Source: Epiperipatus broadwayi | Lineage: Eukaryota; Onychophora; Udeonychophora; Euonychophora; Peripatidae | Reading direction: 5' to 3' | Assembly: GCA_028023455.1 (NCBI GenBank) | Contig: JAQFVV010012418.1 | Location: forward strand, 9,605,244-9,669,243 | DNA: 64,000 nucleotides | Part shown: piece by piece, positions 45,470 to 58,534 of the stretch | Layout: every line of letters begins with the position of its first letter | How positions within the stretch are numbered: the first letter of the stretch is position 1 | Notes under the pieces: model-generated | Told to the model about the DNA's origin: nothing | What the model saw: only the letters and a program-made list of their open reading frames with translations | The model's database searches: none | Program-made: the position numbers and the translations under genes

Positions 45470-48400
45470 CTTATCAATAAACTCACAACAATAAATTCAT
45501 CTTTATAAACTTATAGGCATCTATTAAAATTATCCTATTTCATACTGGGATTTAATAATACTAATGGTGATGATTGATCATCATGAATCTCTTTGCATAA
45601 TATTCAATTTTCTATAAACCCCTATTTACTAAAATATATTCATTACGCTAAACATTAAATTTAATGATTATAATTTATTAATGATGATTGATGGCGATCA
45701 TAACTTTTATATAGTATTATTTGAAACATTTTTAACTAATAACATGATATCCATCTTTGATGAGGATGATCTAAATTCATGGACACAACACAATTTTAGC
45801 TTTCTATGTTGAACTATAATTATCAAAATTTGGTTATTCTCAAGCATAATCCTTAAATACTTAAATATCAACATTCTAGTTTACCTATTATTTTATGGAC
45901 GCTTAATATTTGCAAGTGATTGCTCAATATATACGAATGGTAATACTTAATAACTGCGAGCAATGATGATGAATTAAAATGATAGAATTAAGACAAAAAC
46001 AAAACAAAACACAATATTCTTAATAATAACTCGGAAACCAATTAAGATATATAATCATATTTTATTAACACTACTACTCTTTCTTTCCTTCTTTAAAGTC
46101 AAATCGACAATTAAATAAATGGTTTATTAATATAAAAATTTATATAAATATAAGCAAATAAACTTAATATATAGGTTTGTCATTTTTCTTGATATCTCAA
46201 AATAAGCTGACTTAAATCAATATTAGGAAAAAAAAATACATATTCTATAAATGCTTATTTAAGACTTTTCTTACTCATCATATCATAAAATAAATTTCAG
46301 GTGAAACTTGTATATGTTATTTCATTTCCATTCAAATGTAATGCCCTACTTTTCAATTTACCATTTTAAACTAATCATATATAACCTATTCTTTGATGTG
46401 TTTGGATAAGCAGTTACACATTCACGCATTCGGTAATGTTAACATATATGTTTAAAATGTATACCCATAAATTACATATATAAAAATATCTTTTTCTTTT
46501 GCAACCTTATAGCGAAAGAAAATAAAATACATATATTAATTTTTAATATGCAACAAGATAAAATAAAAATAAAAAACATTATAAATGCATATATCTATAG
46601 GTTGCTCATTATCATTAACAACTGAAGAACAATTAAAAAAAAACATTTCAACATTACAATATATAATAAAAAAAAACAAAAAAAAAAAAAATAATGAAAA
46701 ATTTAAGTTTAAAGATTTAAACTATGTTTGTGCTATGTTGTGAGATATTGCAAATAACTATAGATAAACAAGTCTTTAATGTTTCTGTATCAAAAAAGAA
46801 AATTGCTTTGACCAGTAAATTAAGGTTTACTTTTAATAAGTAAAAGAATAAAATCGATTAAAGAAAGTTCATATTTACCCGTCTACTTTTTACTTCTTAT
46901 TAATGTCCTGAGTTTGAATTTTCAGCCTGCTTTTCTTTGCTCACCAACAACAACAACAACAAAAAAAAGAAAGTTATTGCAGATACTTTTAAGATAATGC
47001 TGAATCAATTGACTTGCTTGTTTCTTCAATTCCATTATTATTCACTGTTGATTGGCTTCCTTCTACCATTTAAAAAAAAGTTATTATAAGTACTTTGAAT
47101 AAGTAGGTACCGGTGGATTTGCTTGTCTCTCTCTTTAAAAAAAATAATTGCTGTTGACACTTTAGATGATTGAGGTAAATCAACAAAAATTTGATTTATG
47201 GCTTCAAACTTGGTTCTACATGGCTGTTATAAATTTTCTTTTCCTCCTATTTCCTCTTCTCCATTCATTCGAAGGTAATGAGCTTTTAATAAGCCAGGAA
47301 CTAGAAACAAAGCATTCCATATAGCTTGTGTGGTTGGCTTCAAAATCTATCATTTTGTTGGTTATTACTGGATACATGACTTCATAGACAGATCAGCGAT
47401 TTTGACTCATTCTGTATTAACCAGGAAGCAGAAAAAAATGGTTTAGCAATGCAGAGGCATAGTATTATGCATAACCAAATATGTTAATATCATTTTTATA
47501 TAATTATTACTAACTTCTAATAAATTCAATCTTGTTCCATTTCTCTCCTCTTCTTTAATATTGCTGGAAATTGCTTTATATAAACGCACATTTCATTTGC
47601 TCTTTTTTTTTTTCAACTTTCAAAGAGTGAGAAAAAAAAATTAAAGCGTTCACTCTCTTTTAAAAAAAAAAAATCAGAGCTTACATTTCTGCTTAAGAAT
47701 AATAACAAGGAAGGACCGACTGAGTTGAGTCTCAAAATAATAATAATAATCTGAGTGACTCTCTCTCTAAAAAAATTAATGACTAACTCATCATCTCTCT
47801 AAAAAAATTTAAGACTAACTCCTTAAAAAAATTGTTTCAATCATTTATATCGCGAATTTCAACCAAAGAAAAAAAAAACATCTGGAAATCTTTATCTTAA
47901 AAAAAAATCAAAGCTTCACAAGTTTGACGTCGGTCACAATCAATAAAGACTTAAAATTGATCGCTATCGTTATCTACATCAAAGCACCTCTTTTGTAAAA
48001 ATAATCTTAAGACACAGATAACAACAAACCTGGAATCTATAGCCATCAGGAATACGTGTAAAAGCATCTTTGTGTTTGTACAGATGTATTCATTCTTTCA
48101 CACGTGTACATTTTTTATCTCCTAATCTAACAATCTTAATTGCCTTATTTTACACTTTTCTGATTTACTCTATTTTAACAAAATGAAAGTTAAATAAATT
48201 TAACACATATTATTTAATAAAAAAAAATTATATAATAAATCACAAAACTGCTTATTCATAATAATAAATCTATACATATAAATCTCTGTATCTATAAAAG
48301 AAAAAAAATTTTTTTTTAAATAATTGAATACTATATATATATCTACAATATATATATATATTATATAAAATATTGGTCAGAATTTGAATCCAGATAATAG

Positions 48401-48650
48401 AGAAAATTTGTCATCATTATTAAGCTAACTGCAAATGATGCTCATAGGGATAAAAATTTTTTTATAGATAGAATAACCTGAATTGTTACATTTATCTCTA
48501 TAATATTGGGAAAAAGAAATGATGTGGCTGCTTGTTTATGAGAAAATATTTCACATTTAGTTCAATGGCACTATGGTATGTGATGCATAGAAACAGGTTC
48601 CATTTATTAAGGATATTGAAATCCTTTTAAGGACAATATGTACAATGTTT
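45470..48650. other. AT-rich intron with simple repeats
   Basis: Contains a CAA run at about 46945-46962, many A runs and TA stretches near 48325-48365. No element ends or coding text were recognised. Confidence 0.5.
47745..47850 (+). repeat. short imperfect tandem repeat
   Basis: CTCTCTAAAAAAATT followed by a GACTAACTC phrase is repeated two to three times. A TAATAATAATAAT run precedes it. Nothing else is seen. Confidence 0.5.
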
Positions 48651-48658
48651 AGTAGATT

Positions 48659-49748
48659 ATTTACAACAGAGATGGGGAACCTTTTTTTTGTCAAGGTCCA
48701 TTTGGATATTTATAATCTCATTTGCAAGTCAGAAATTAGCTACTATATTTGATCAAATCTCTAATCATTAACAATAGACAACCTTTTTTACTGGCAGGCC
48801 AATTTCAACTTTCACCTTTTGAACAATGGCCATAATGTTTTTGTGAATTAAAAATAAAGTAACATTATAATGACGGTTTTACATTTAATGATAATTTTTC
48901 CAATTCCTTCTGAACCATTCTCAATTATTTTTAATGTTCTGGACAGATTAATTCTATAGCAGCTAGAGTGCAATCTTTTATAAACTCCCTTCAGAAAAAG
49001 ATTTCAATTTTTTTTTTTTTTTAAAAAAATAACTTGGGCACACAGAATTTTCTGATAAGTTTGTACTTTTTATAAAACATGTCAACTACTTGATGAAGCT
49101 CCTTTTCATGTTTCCTATTCTAATATTTATTTCTTGTCCAATAATTTGTCGTAGTTAGAATGTTTTGATAAATTGGTCTCTTAGTAATGTGTTCTTTATT
49201 AAATAATATCAGGGTTCATCAATTTACTATTTCTTTCCACAAAAAAACATATGCATTAGTCCATTTCTTTTCGTATGCACGATTTTCTAAGTCAATTTTT
49301 TTTTATCTTAGTGTAGCCATCCTAATGAAAAAAAAAGGGCAAAATAATAATAAAATGAAACAAAATTATTGATTTATTTTTGCTAGTTATACATTCATCT
49401 GCAACAATTGCTATAAAAACAAAATACTTTCAGTGTATTAGATTAAATTCATAGTCAGATAGTCCACACATAATTGATAATTTGTTGGATTATTGCATTT
49501 CTGATAGAATGAAATAGAATTATTATAAAAGTTGGAGAGAAAAAAAGGTATAGTTGAGAAAAAAATTTTTTTATTTTACTTTTAATTTAATATTTGCATA
49601 TATATTTGTACTGCAATATGTGTGTTTAAATAGAAGTTTTATACAAGTCCATTTTATATACTTTTGTCAAAATATCTGTAGGCCAGATTGAGAGCTTTCA
49701 AGGATGAGATGTGGCCTGAGGGTGGATATTTTCCACCCTGATCTACAA
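48659..49748. mobile_element. hAT-like DNA transposon, 1074 bp, 8 bp target duplication
   Basis: The left end CAGAGATGGGGAACC starts at 48667 and the right end, inverted, reads CAGGGTGGAAAATATCC from 49740. Both fit the CAGxGxTGG-type termini of hAT elements. The flanks ATTTACAA (48659-48666) and ATCTACAA (49741-49748) make an 8 bp duplication with one change, the hAT length. The inner right end has GGCCACATCTCATCC, inverted. No transposase frame is intact. It is probably a decayed or non-autonomous copy. Confidence 0.65.
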
Positions 49749-50779
49749 GAATTGAAAAACTTCAAAAGTTGGCCAACATTTCAGAAATTAATGTTATATC
49801 ATTTAGACCTCTGAATGAATTAAAATAAGTATTTAGATATTTAAGAAATTATTAAATTTTTATAAGTTACATCACAGAACAAGTTGCCCTTTAAATAAAG
49901 ATTGTTTAAAAAAATTCTCAAAAACTTGCAATATTGAGTAGCATGTGTGATTCTTGAAAATATATTTGCGAAATTATTAGCAAATAAATAAACTTTGCAA
50001 AATTTATTCTCAATGGAGGCATACCAGTTTCCAAAGATAAAAATTCATAAACTAAAAGTACAGAAACGAAATAATGTCTACTGGAGTGTGGATGTTTAAA
50101 CAATTTTAGATTCCAATGATTATATAGATACCTGGCCAGTATTTAAATGTATTATACTGCTTTATAATCATTTAGATACTAAATTTCCAGGGGAGATATA
50201 CCACAAATGACTGGAATACCTTAGATCCTTTTGTAATGAAAAATAATTTAAACATAGAGCATGGAAAATATAGTCTATTTCATACCAAAAATTATAAACA
50301 CTGCAATGTATTGATTGTTTTGTGAAATAAATAAAGTTACATATATGGGTGCGTGTGTTCATAACTGGTTAATAAAAAAAAAAAAAAGTCATTCTAGAAA
50401 TAATGAAATGCAGAGTAAGTAAAATTTTGTAAAGTGCAAGTTAATCTGGATATTCTACTTTGCATAAGGTCAATAATGAAATATTTATGCAAATTAGCAG
50501 AGTTATTTAAAATGTCTGCAGAACTTTAATGAAAAAGAGATGCAGTCAAGGCCAGTTAGACTGAGCTAGAGATAGTTGAATGAGCTGTAAGATGTTTGCT
50601 AAATCTGACATCAGAGAGCAGTGTCATGCTGATGAAAACACTGGTGGAAAAACTAATGGAGTTATTAGATTGAAATTAAGGACTTTTAATAAATAGAGTC
50701 AACTATCTTTGTTTGGGATTGTGATTATTTTTTGGAGTTTCAATCAATAACTAACCTATTAGTAATCCATATATATGTA

Positions 50780-52240
50780 TATTTTGATTAATAAACTTAA
50801 TATCAAAAACCATTTGCTTAGTTTAAAATTGGGTCCTGTACATAACAAGAACCATATAAACTTGTCTTTTTTGTCCTCTAACAAGGTTTTACTGTTGTTT
50901 TTTTATGCCATCATTTTTGCCCCTAATAACTACTACTTGGTTCGACAGAATTTTTTCAATTGTCCCTTTGAACCAAGTTTTACTTATCACATCACAAAAG
51001 CATACTGTGGCTCTGATTCTGAAACTAGCATTATCATATCTTTGGTCGCTTCATTTCTTCTTTTTCTTTTTGTATGTGGCCACTGCTTCGCCTTTCCAGC
51101 CATAGGCTTTGCTCTTTCCACTGGTATGCTTGATACTTTATTAACAGTGTTCACATTGATGGTTATGTCTAGCTTATGAAACCAGTCCCGCCCTTTTAAT
51201 AGATTGATTTTACCCTTTACTATGTATAAAGGTAATTTTTCACTCTTGTTTCTGTGCTTTATAGGCACTATGGCAAAGCCTAGCATTCCCAGTTCATTTC
51301 ACTGTCATCTACAGCTCTTATAGCTATCTGTTTAATTGGTACATCATTTCCCCTTAATCTGTTTCCAAAACTTTTCTGAGATCAATGAAATGCCAGACCC
51401 GATATCAATTTCCATTTCAATCTTTTAATTATAAATGTCTAACTGTATTTTCCACCCTTACTCCCGTATTATTAATGCTAATAATATCAGTTACAATTGC
51501 ATTAGATTTTATATTATGCTGCCATTGTTGGCTGGCTTTTGCCCTACACACTTTTTTAAAATGCTCTTTTAGGTTACACATATGGCATCTTTCATCTAGA
51601 AATTTACACTGGCTTTTTATGTGTCCCTTTTGTCCCAGCAAAAACACATAATACTTTTGTTTTTGCTACTGTATTTATCCCTTTCTTTCCGATCAGTTTT
51701 CCACACTGCTAGTTCCTCATTTTCACTTTAATTTTTCAAACAGGCTGCTTGTGCTATTATTAGTTCAGGAGCAATCTGAATCAGATAGCATATTTTTTCT
51801 CAGACTAACTGATCTAACAATATCTCATCAACATAATTTCCATATAAGCAATCTTTTGCTGATTGTCTCAACGCCAAACCCTATTCTTTTACAGATTCTC
51901 CCTGCATTGTCTTCTATTCTTTAAAGACAACCTGGCTACATGTTTAGATTGACGGGGGCTAAAATGGACAATTTTTTCTACTAGATCGTCATATGCTATC
52001 AAATCCTTTATGGGTAGGTTAAAATACTTATTATATCAATTATCTTTCTGCTTGATAGACACATTAATGCTGCTATCTTTCTCTTTTTGTCCTCAATCCC
52101 ATTGAGCAAGAAAAAATTTTCAAGCTGAGTAGCCTAAAGAGGCCATTCCCCAGTACCACTAACATCAAATTCGGCTATTACAAACTGTCCTAACAATATT
52201 TTTTTATTTTTATTAATTATTCACCTAAAACTGTATTTTG
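50780..52240 (-). pseudogene. Ty3/gypsy gag-pol relic with zinc knuckle and protease-RT junction
   Basis: Read on the - strand. About 52180-51960 resembles gypsy Gag (ENFFLLNGIEDKKRKIAALM, then YDDLVEKIVHFSPRQSK). 51647-51429 contains nucleocapsid text with one intact knuckle, CHMCNLKEHFKKVC (C-x2-C-x4-H-x4-C), preceded by a second one lacking its first cysteines. 51286-50987 contains LPLYIVKGKINLLKGRDWFH, the stretch that follows retropepsin and leads into reverse transcriptase. Below 50985 the text becomes like FKGTIEKILSNQVVVIRG, which could be an integrase C-terminal strand. If so, most of reverse transcriptase and integrase is deleted. Stops are frequent. Dead. Confidence 0.75.
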
Positions 52241-52299
52241 ACTAAATCCCTACTTTAGACCAGGGTTTGAATACGACTGTGACTGTGCCAAGTTTGCTG

Positions 52300-52930
52300 T
52301 GTATTCAAATATGAAGCTGAATGCCATCAATTATTACAAACTTATTATCAGCAAGAAAACAATGTTAATAAAGATTAGACAATATTTATGTACAAATATA
52401 TACACATTATTATAGACACATAATTAACCAGTTTAACTCAGTACCGGTTCCAACATTGCTTAATTTATGAACATAATCAGTTCAGTCCTTGATTTTAAGT
52501 TTTAAATCCTCAATGTTAATATAATTACAACTACAGGCTAAGCTGGACTTTCATCCTACTAATGGTGGACTTGAGTGAATAACTAAAGTTTATACTCACA
52601 GTTCCTTTATGCATAATCCTATTTGGACCTTGTCAGGCATATGCAAATAATATAAGACCGATGTGGTCTGTTACGTTTTCCTATCTAGCTATCTTTCACA
52701 TACAGAGGCAAGGACTCTGGGAAACACATCTCTCAATGCAGAAAAATTGGTACACTTTTCCCTCAGCCTTTTTTTCTAGGTTAATTCCCGAAACAGCAAA
52801 TACTATTTATTACTTTTTTTTTTTTCTATACTTCATATTCATTAATATCATTATTAACATTCCAATAGGATAATGGCAAAATCCATTAGACAAAAACAAT
52901 AGGGTAACAGTAATCCATTAGACTAATGCA
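52300..52930 (-). repeat. possible 5' LTR or leader of the gypsy relic
   Basis: This block lies directly upstream, on the - strand, of the gypsy gag relic. It is of more mixed composition than the surrounding intron and ends with a T-rich stretch before gag. I could not find a matching second LTR near 50000-50780, so the boundaries and the call are tentative. Confidence 0.3.
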
Positions 52931-53134
52931 TCTTTACATTATACGCATACAGACATTAATATATTAAATGTGCGCACATATCCTCACATATATGTAAATA
53001 TATACTATTACATATCAAAATAAATTTTTCTGATTATGTACATGGACTGTGAGGGTTTGAACTGGTGGAAAAGATACTATCTACAATGGAACATAAATAG
53101 GTGAAATGGGATGATGGCTAAATAATACTGTTTC

Positions 53135-53285
53135 AAGCGGAACCAAAAAAAACGTAATAAGTTTTAAATTTGTTGATGTTGTTTTTTAGAAAAAAAAAGT
53201 GAAACTCCCCCAAAAAAGCGTAATAAGTTTTAAATTTGTTTATGTTATTTAAAAAAAAAAAAAAAAGCGAAACCAAAAAAAAAAA
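53135..53285 (+). repeat. imperfect tandem duplication, about 80 bp unit
   Basis: CGTAATAAGTTTTAAATTTG followed by an A-rich run and GTGAAAC or GCGAAAC occurs twice in a row. It lies just left of MITE J. Confidence 0.6.
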
Positions 53286-53326
53286 AGCTTACTAACTTTA
53301 GGATTTACCACATTGCTTCTTCGCTG

Positions 53327-53523
53327 TATTTACCATGCTATGACGTATTACCCTGAGGGTGTTCTATTCTAATCTTGAGATATTTGATGTAACATCTCCA
53401 CGTGATATGCAGACAAATTTTAGCGATTAACTTTGTCTGCAAATCACTAGGTGACATTGTCTTAAAGATCAGAAGATTAGAGTAGTACACCTTCAGGGTA
53501 ATGACATCATAGCAAGGTAAATA
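53327..53523. mobile_element. fold-back DNA transposon (MITE) J with TA duplication
   Basis: Nearly palindromic 193 bp element (53329-53521) from TTTACCATGCTATGACGTAT to its inverse at the right end. Inner arms pair through GTATTACCCTGA.., CTAATCTT.. and GCAGACAAA, around a spacer of about 10 bp. TA on both sides (53327-53328 and 53522-53523) fits a mariner-type target duplication. Symmetric ends and no tail set it apart from the F, G and H elements. Confidence 0.6.
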
Positions 53524-53939
53524 CGTGACTACCTTGTTTTATATGTAAACGTACAAATAAATGCTAAACTTTGACTTTTTTTTTGCTGCATATCGATTGT
53601 TTTAGTGGGCTCAGCTTTTGTATTTTTAGCTCAGGGAAAGTCTATTTTTTTGGTTAATCACTTTTTTAATTCCTATTCTCTATCTTAATTCTTAGCATAC
53701 TTTTAAATGAACCGATATAAATTTGAGTGAAAGAATGGAAAAAATGATTATTCTCTGACTGCCAGTTATAAAAAGCTATGTTTAAATATTATTGTAGTAT
53801 TTTTTAAATACTAAGTTAATAGTTTATATCTATCAATTTAAATATTTCTGATAGCATATTATGTATTTATATTATATATCTCATTTAATCATTTATATAC
53901 AGTATGATCAGATAATTGATATTGTATTTTATTTTTTAG

Positions 53940-53997
53940 ACATTGCTACCTTCATCATCTCTTTCTACATCTGAAGTTCTAAGTGACAATAATTCTG
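53940..53997 (+). CDS. MLH1: MLH1 exon (start of the equivalent of human exon 12), linker region
   Basis: A short 58 bp exon bounded by TTTTTTAG at 53932-53939 and the donor G|GTAAGA at 53998. It continues the reading frame of the exon at 14164-14317 in phase 0 and reads TLLPSSSLSTSEVLSDNNS plus one extra base. Human MLH1 also continues TLLP directly after YFTQ. The serine, asparagine and aspartate content fits the start of the disordered linker that joins the MLH1 ATPase half to its C-terminal dimerisation domain. In human MLH1 the corresponding exon is several hundred bases long, so here it is split by an extra intron or the linker is organised differently. The next exon is not found before 64000. 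The TLLP match, phase and both splice sites support the call, but the rest is low-complexity sequence. Confidence 0.85.
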
Positions 53998-54844
53998 GTA
54001 AGAAAATAAGCCACATTTTCATTTATTATGAGAGAAAGTTAAAAAGTAAAGATAAATTTAATATTAAAGTATTATTGCAATAGCTAGCTATCAACAATGA
54101 TTTTCAAGCTGTAAACAATTGCCTTTGCTTTAAGTATATGTGCCATAATCGGATTTTTTGGAGAAACAGAGATTTTTTTCCTATGATTTAAATAGATTAT
54201 CCAAAAAAAATTGTCTTTTCTTATGAAAAGACAAACCTTGTTTTTAAAGTACAAAAAACAATAAAAATATACTTTTAGTATATAAAATGGATGATTTTGA
54301 TAATTTTTTCCTATATAAATTTTTTAAAATCATTCCCATCTAACAAGCATGATCCAAATTGCTCCTAATAATCAAATGAGTTGTTACTCCAAAAACAATG
54401 CGATGTTTAGGCACCTGAAATGACAAATTCCTAGATTGAAACTTAGCATATCACATCTCTTGCTTGAATATCACATGATCTCCCAACCTACTAACCGTTC
54501 AAAATTTTTTTTCTTGTTAGAAATGAATAAAAAATTTCATTATGAAAAAAAAAAAACTGATTACCTTTTTCATAATTGCAATTATTAAATTCCCAACATG
54601 ATTCATTAAAAAAAAAATACCAACAAATAAGTTCTATTGTATTTTTTCTTTAATCATAAATAAATTATTTTTTAATGTCATTTCTTTTTTAAAAATTTCA
54701 TTTAGCATTACTGTATTAACATTTTTAAAATTTAAAGTTTCTTTCATTAATGCAAGAAATTTAAATAATTTTTTAGGATATTAATATATATATATATTTT
54801 ACATATTAAATTATATGATTAAAAATAATGTTAAATTTTTTTTT

Positions 54845-55035
54845 TTTAAATAACGTTTTTATGTAAACAGCCAACTAAAAAGTGGATAAATATCAAAGTA
54901 ACAAAGAACATGTGTCATTTCATGAAAGCAATTGAGGTCTTTTTAAGTTTTATGGCCTCAGATACTTTTATGAAATGACACAATATGTTTTTTAGTTGAT
55001 GTTTACATAAAACCATTATTTTTAAAAAAAAAAAA
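54845..55035. repeat. inverted repeat element, about 190 bp, bounded by T and A runs
   Basis: AACGTTTTTATGTAAACAGC on the left is mirrored by GATGTTTACATAAAACCATT on the right. Inner segments TGTGTCATTTCATGAAAGCA and its inverse also pair. Arm identity is about 80-85 percent with a spacer near 54935-54955. Homopolymer runs hide any target duplication. Fold-back element of unknown class. Confidence 0.5.
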
Positions 55036-55039
55036 AAAA

Positions 55040-58000
55040 TATTTTTTTACTTTTTAGTTATAAATAAAACATATTATTTCAAATAAATAAAATAATTTTC
55101 TTCATCAATCGCTTTTTAATCATTTTCATTTTGAACACTATTATCAATACTATGTTGGTGCAGTCATTTTTCAAATTTTCAAAGATAATCTTTAAACCGT
55201 ATACAATAAACAAATTAATTTGTACATATATTTACAAACAAAATTTAAAAATTTTTCTATTTAATCACAGTCTGAGTTTATAATTAAAGATAAAAGATAT
55301 ATTCTTGTAATATAAAAAATTAATCCAAAAAAGGTCTGGAACCACAAATTTCAGACTAATAATATTTTACCTATATTGCATTTAAGAGCACTAATCTATT
55401 TCATATCACATCACTCCTGAAATGTAAATTATATTGCCTTTATTTTACAGGAATTGTATATTATTTTGTTTTGAGATGTTGTCATTGTTAGTAAAGTACC
55501 TCTCCACATAGATCTGTTAATATAAAAATCCTGTTGATATAAAATTTGTAAAAAAATTAATTGGACAATTAATGCACCTTTTTTTTTCAAAAGAATATGA
55601 TTACTGGTTTTTTGTAATTTGGGGTTCCTTAGCAATAACAATAATTGTGTGAATACTTGAATATCAAAAGAATGGCTTAGATGAATATTTCAGAATATAT
55701 TGATAGTAGCAACTTTTTAACAAAAACTCTATATTTAGTTAATAAAATATAATCTGCTTATAGTCTTACCAATTAGCAGTCATAAAACTAATGATCAGAA
55801 TCCTGAATTTGAATCAGTGATAGGCAATATTATCCATTTCTGATATAATAGAATGTAGCAAGATTATAAATATTTCTTGATGGTAAGACGTTGAAATATT
55901 TGGCATGAAAATAATATATTTAGTATTTAAATATGCAAAAAATATTTCACAAGAGTAAATCTTTTTCCATGAATAAAAAAATTGTTTAGTATAGTAAATA
56001 ATAATTGTGGTAAATATAAATTCTCTTTGGACTCTTTTATTACAATTATTCTGATAATATTCTGTCAATATTTTTACAGACTTCACACAATGATTTCTCA
56101 GAACTTCAAATTCAATTTTTACTATAACATAAAAATCTGTTTTTCATTTAATCAAGAAGACTTCTGTGAAGTTCTGTTACAATACATAAGGATAGAAGGG
56201 TCTGCATGATTAATTAATATTCTTGATGTAATACATCCTTTATCATAAATAAATCCTACTTCTGTAAACTTGCAACAAGTTTGCTATTAGCTCATGATGT
56301 AGGTGATAAAATAAGCCAATAATGAATCATGATGATAGGTTAAGAGATTTTTTTAAATGTTAAAACAATGAATAAAGATGGAAGTGTCTAGTCTTAATAT
56401 AAATATCCTAATATGCTTGAAGATTCACTGCATGGCTTATCTTGCATTTCTTTAAATTCGTAAGGCTGCTAGCATAACTCTATGCTATTAGCTCATGATC
56501 TGGATGCATTCTGTTAAACGTCCCAATGGCTTTAACTTCCATACCTGAACTTCTTTTTAAGAATCATACAATAGTCAGAGCAAACAATATAGATGGTTGT
56601 CAGCTATAATTGATATGAATATTTAAAAACATTATATTTATTTTAAATTTTATTACGTGAGGCAATACACATTCAAAATTCTGGCATTCTCTATGAATAA
56701 ATTTATATCTATATAGCAAATCTGATTCACATACTTGTATACATATGAAATACACTAATCACAATAATATGTATAAACATAATGAATGTGTGGCAGAAGA
56801 GAAAGTAGCTTTACTATCAAATGTATAGTTAAGAATTGGATTAAATTTTTTTCAATATCAAAGTAATCATTGTAGTAAAGAAATAATTATTTCAAGCAAT
56901 TTGTCCTTTATTACAAAGCAATCTATTGTAAGATGAATAATCAGTAGTTTTTAAATGTATTTATATATTGGACCATTTCCATAATCTAATATTATATATT
57001 TATTTAAATATTCCAATTACATTCAACTACTAATAATAGCCCACAGGTTAGTATATAAATACAACTAACATACCATCATCACAGACTTTCAGGAAAACAG
57101 TAGTTATTAGATGTTTTTAATATAAACTATTAGTTTCCATCTTTCATTTCACAAGTAGGTTTTCTGACTTTTGTCTTTATTAATGAGATCTTGGAATTTT
57201 TTAAAAAAAACATGCCAGTAAGATACAATATACTACAATATACTGGACCAATTGATGATTGCTGGTTTAATATGAAATACATATATTAGTGATTATTTAA
57301 CTTTTCAACATGTTGGGTTAGCAATATGAGATGGCTTGGAAAGTTGAAGATCATGTGAAAGTCTAAGTGTGAACCTCTATATATTACATTATATATGTGC
57401 AGGTGTGTGTAAGCCTGTACAGTGTATTAAATTAAATATTCGTTTTAGTAATTTAAGTTCTACTCTAACTATAGGCATCTTTTTTTTTTAATTTTAAAAA
57501 GAAATGTAAAAATGACTGCATGTTTCCTGCTTTGAATCCCAATACTAAAGCACTCCCCTCAAAGATTCAGTAATTAGTATAATTAAGATTTCAATAATTC
57601 AAATATCATTGAATAAAAATTAACCAAATGTATTTTGACCAGATATACGCTAATATTCTTTTTTATCTATTTATTTACATTTCTCCCTTTAATTTCCCTT
57701 TTCCCAGGTAGTTTACTGAAATGTGATGGATTCAAGAATTAAAGATTCCTAAAGCAAGGCTCATATGTGACAAGACTTTCGAAGTAACAAATCATTTGAT
57801 TGTTTTTATTACCATCTCAATATTTATAGATAAAATTTTAGAGAAGTCACAAAATAAGGGCAATTTCTTTTTTATTTGTTGCATTCAAAAAATAAATAAA
57901 TAAAACAAATATTTAACATTCTTTTAAACAGTATTTTCAGAATTATTTGATCAAAAATGGTTTTTGAATGCTTCTGGATCTGCAGTTGCTACTTATCTAC

Positions 58001-58530
58001 ATTCTTATTAACTTTTAATATACCATTTTCTATTTATCTCATCAAATTATTTCTAATTTTTGTTTAATTTAAGGTTTAAATAATTATGATTCATTTTAAG
58101 ATTCTCCTATACCATGTATTGTAATGGTAGAAGTTAAAAGCTTCCAAGATTGATTGTAAGTGGAATAAAAAAAAAAAAATTAAAACAATGGTCTGTTTGG
58201 TAAATTTGCTAGAACTGTTTACTGAACGTACTACTTAAGCTTTCAAACAATTAACCATGTCATTATATAATTTTTAGAATGTTTTTGTCAGCAAATTACA
58301 ATATACATAGAAGGTTATAAAGATCAGTTCTTGAAAGACTTAGCATTATCTGGATTGATTGTTTTGCAAGAAACTTCAAAATCTTTTGCATTAAATAATT
58401 TCACTTTAAAGGATTTGAAATTTTTTAATTGTATACACTTTTATTATTATTATTATTTATGTATATCATATTCTAATGAAGGATTGAAATCTTATTTTTT
58501 CAAAAATATTTTGTATTAAACTGTTTCGAG
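55040..58530. other. AT-rich intron; one unassigned open frame near 58290-58517
   Basis: 58331-58519 reads MKDLALSGLIVLQETSKSFA and on for about 60 codons with ordinary residue use, but it resembles no family I recognise and is not MLH1-like. The rest shows nothing. Confidence 0.35.
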
Positions 58531-58534
58531 TTAA

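Larger units (their letters stand above)
14318..53939 (+). other. MLH1: MLH1 intron, 39.6 kb
   Basis: This is the span between two MLH1 exons that join in frame (CAA|ACA, phase 0). Donor GTAAGT and acceptor TTTTTTAG are canonical. It contains most of the mobile elements listed separately: solo LTRs, piggyBac, hAT, gypsy and LINE relics, SINEs and fold-back elements. The coding relics inside it lie mostly antisense to MLH1. Confidence 0.9.

Noticed and set aside
50775-51179. 134-codon + strand open frame with apparent membrane segments
   Set aside because: Antisense of the gypsy relic. The hydrophobic look comes from reading lysine and glutamate codons backwards.
54845-55035. Inverted repeat as a fourth tailed retroposon family
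   Set aside because: The long T and A runs at both sides make duplications and tails impossible to define, so it is listed only as a repeat.
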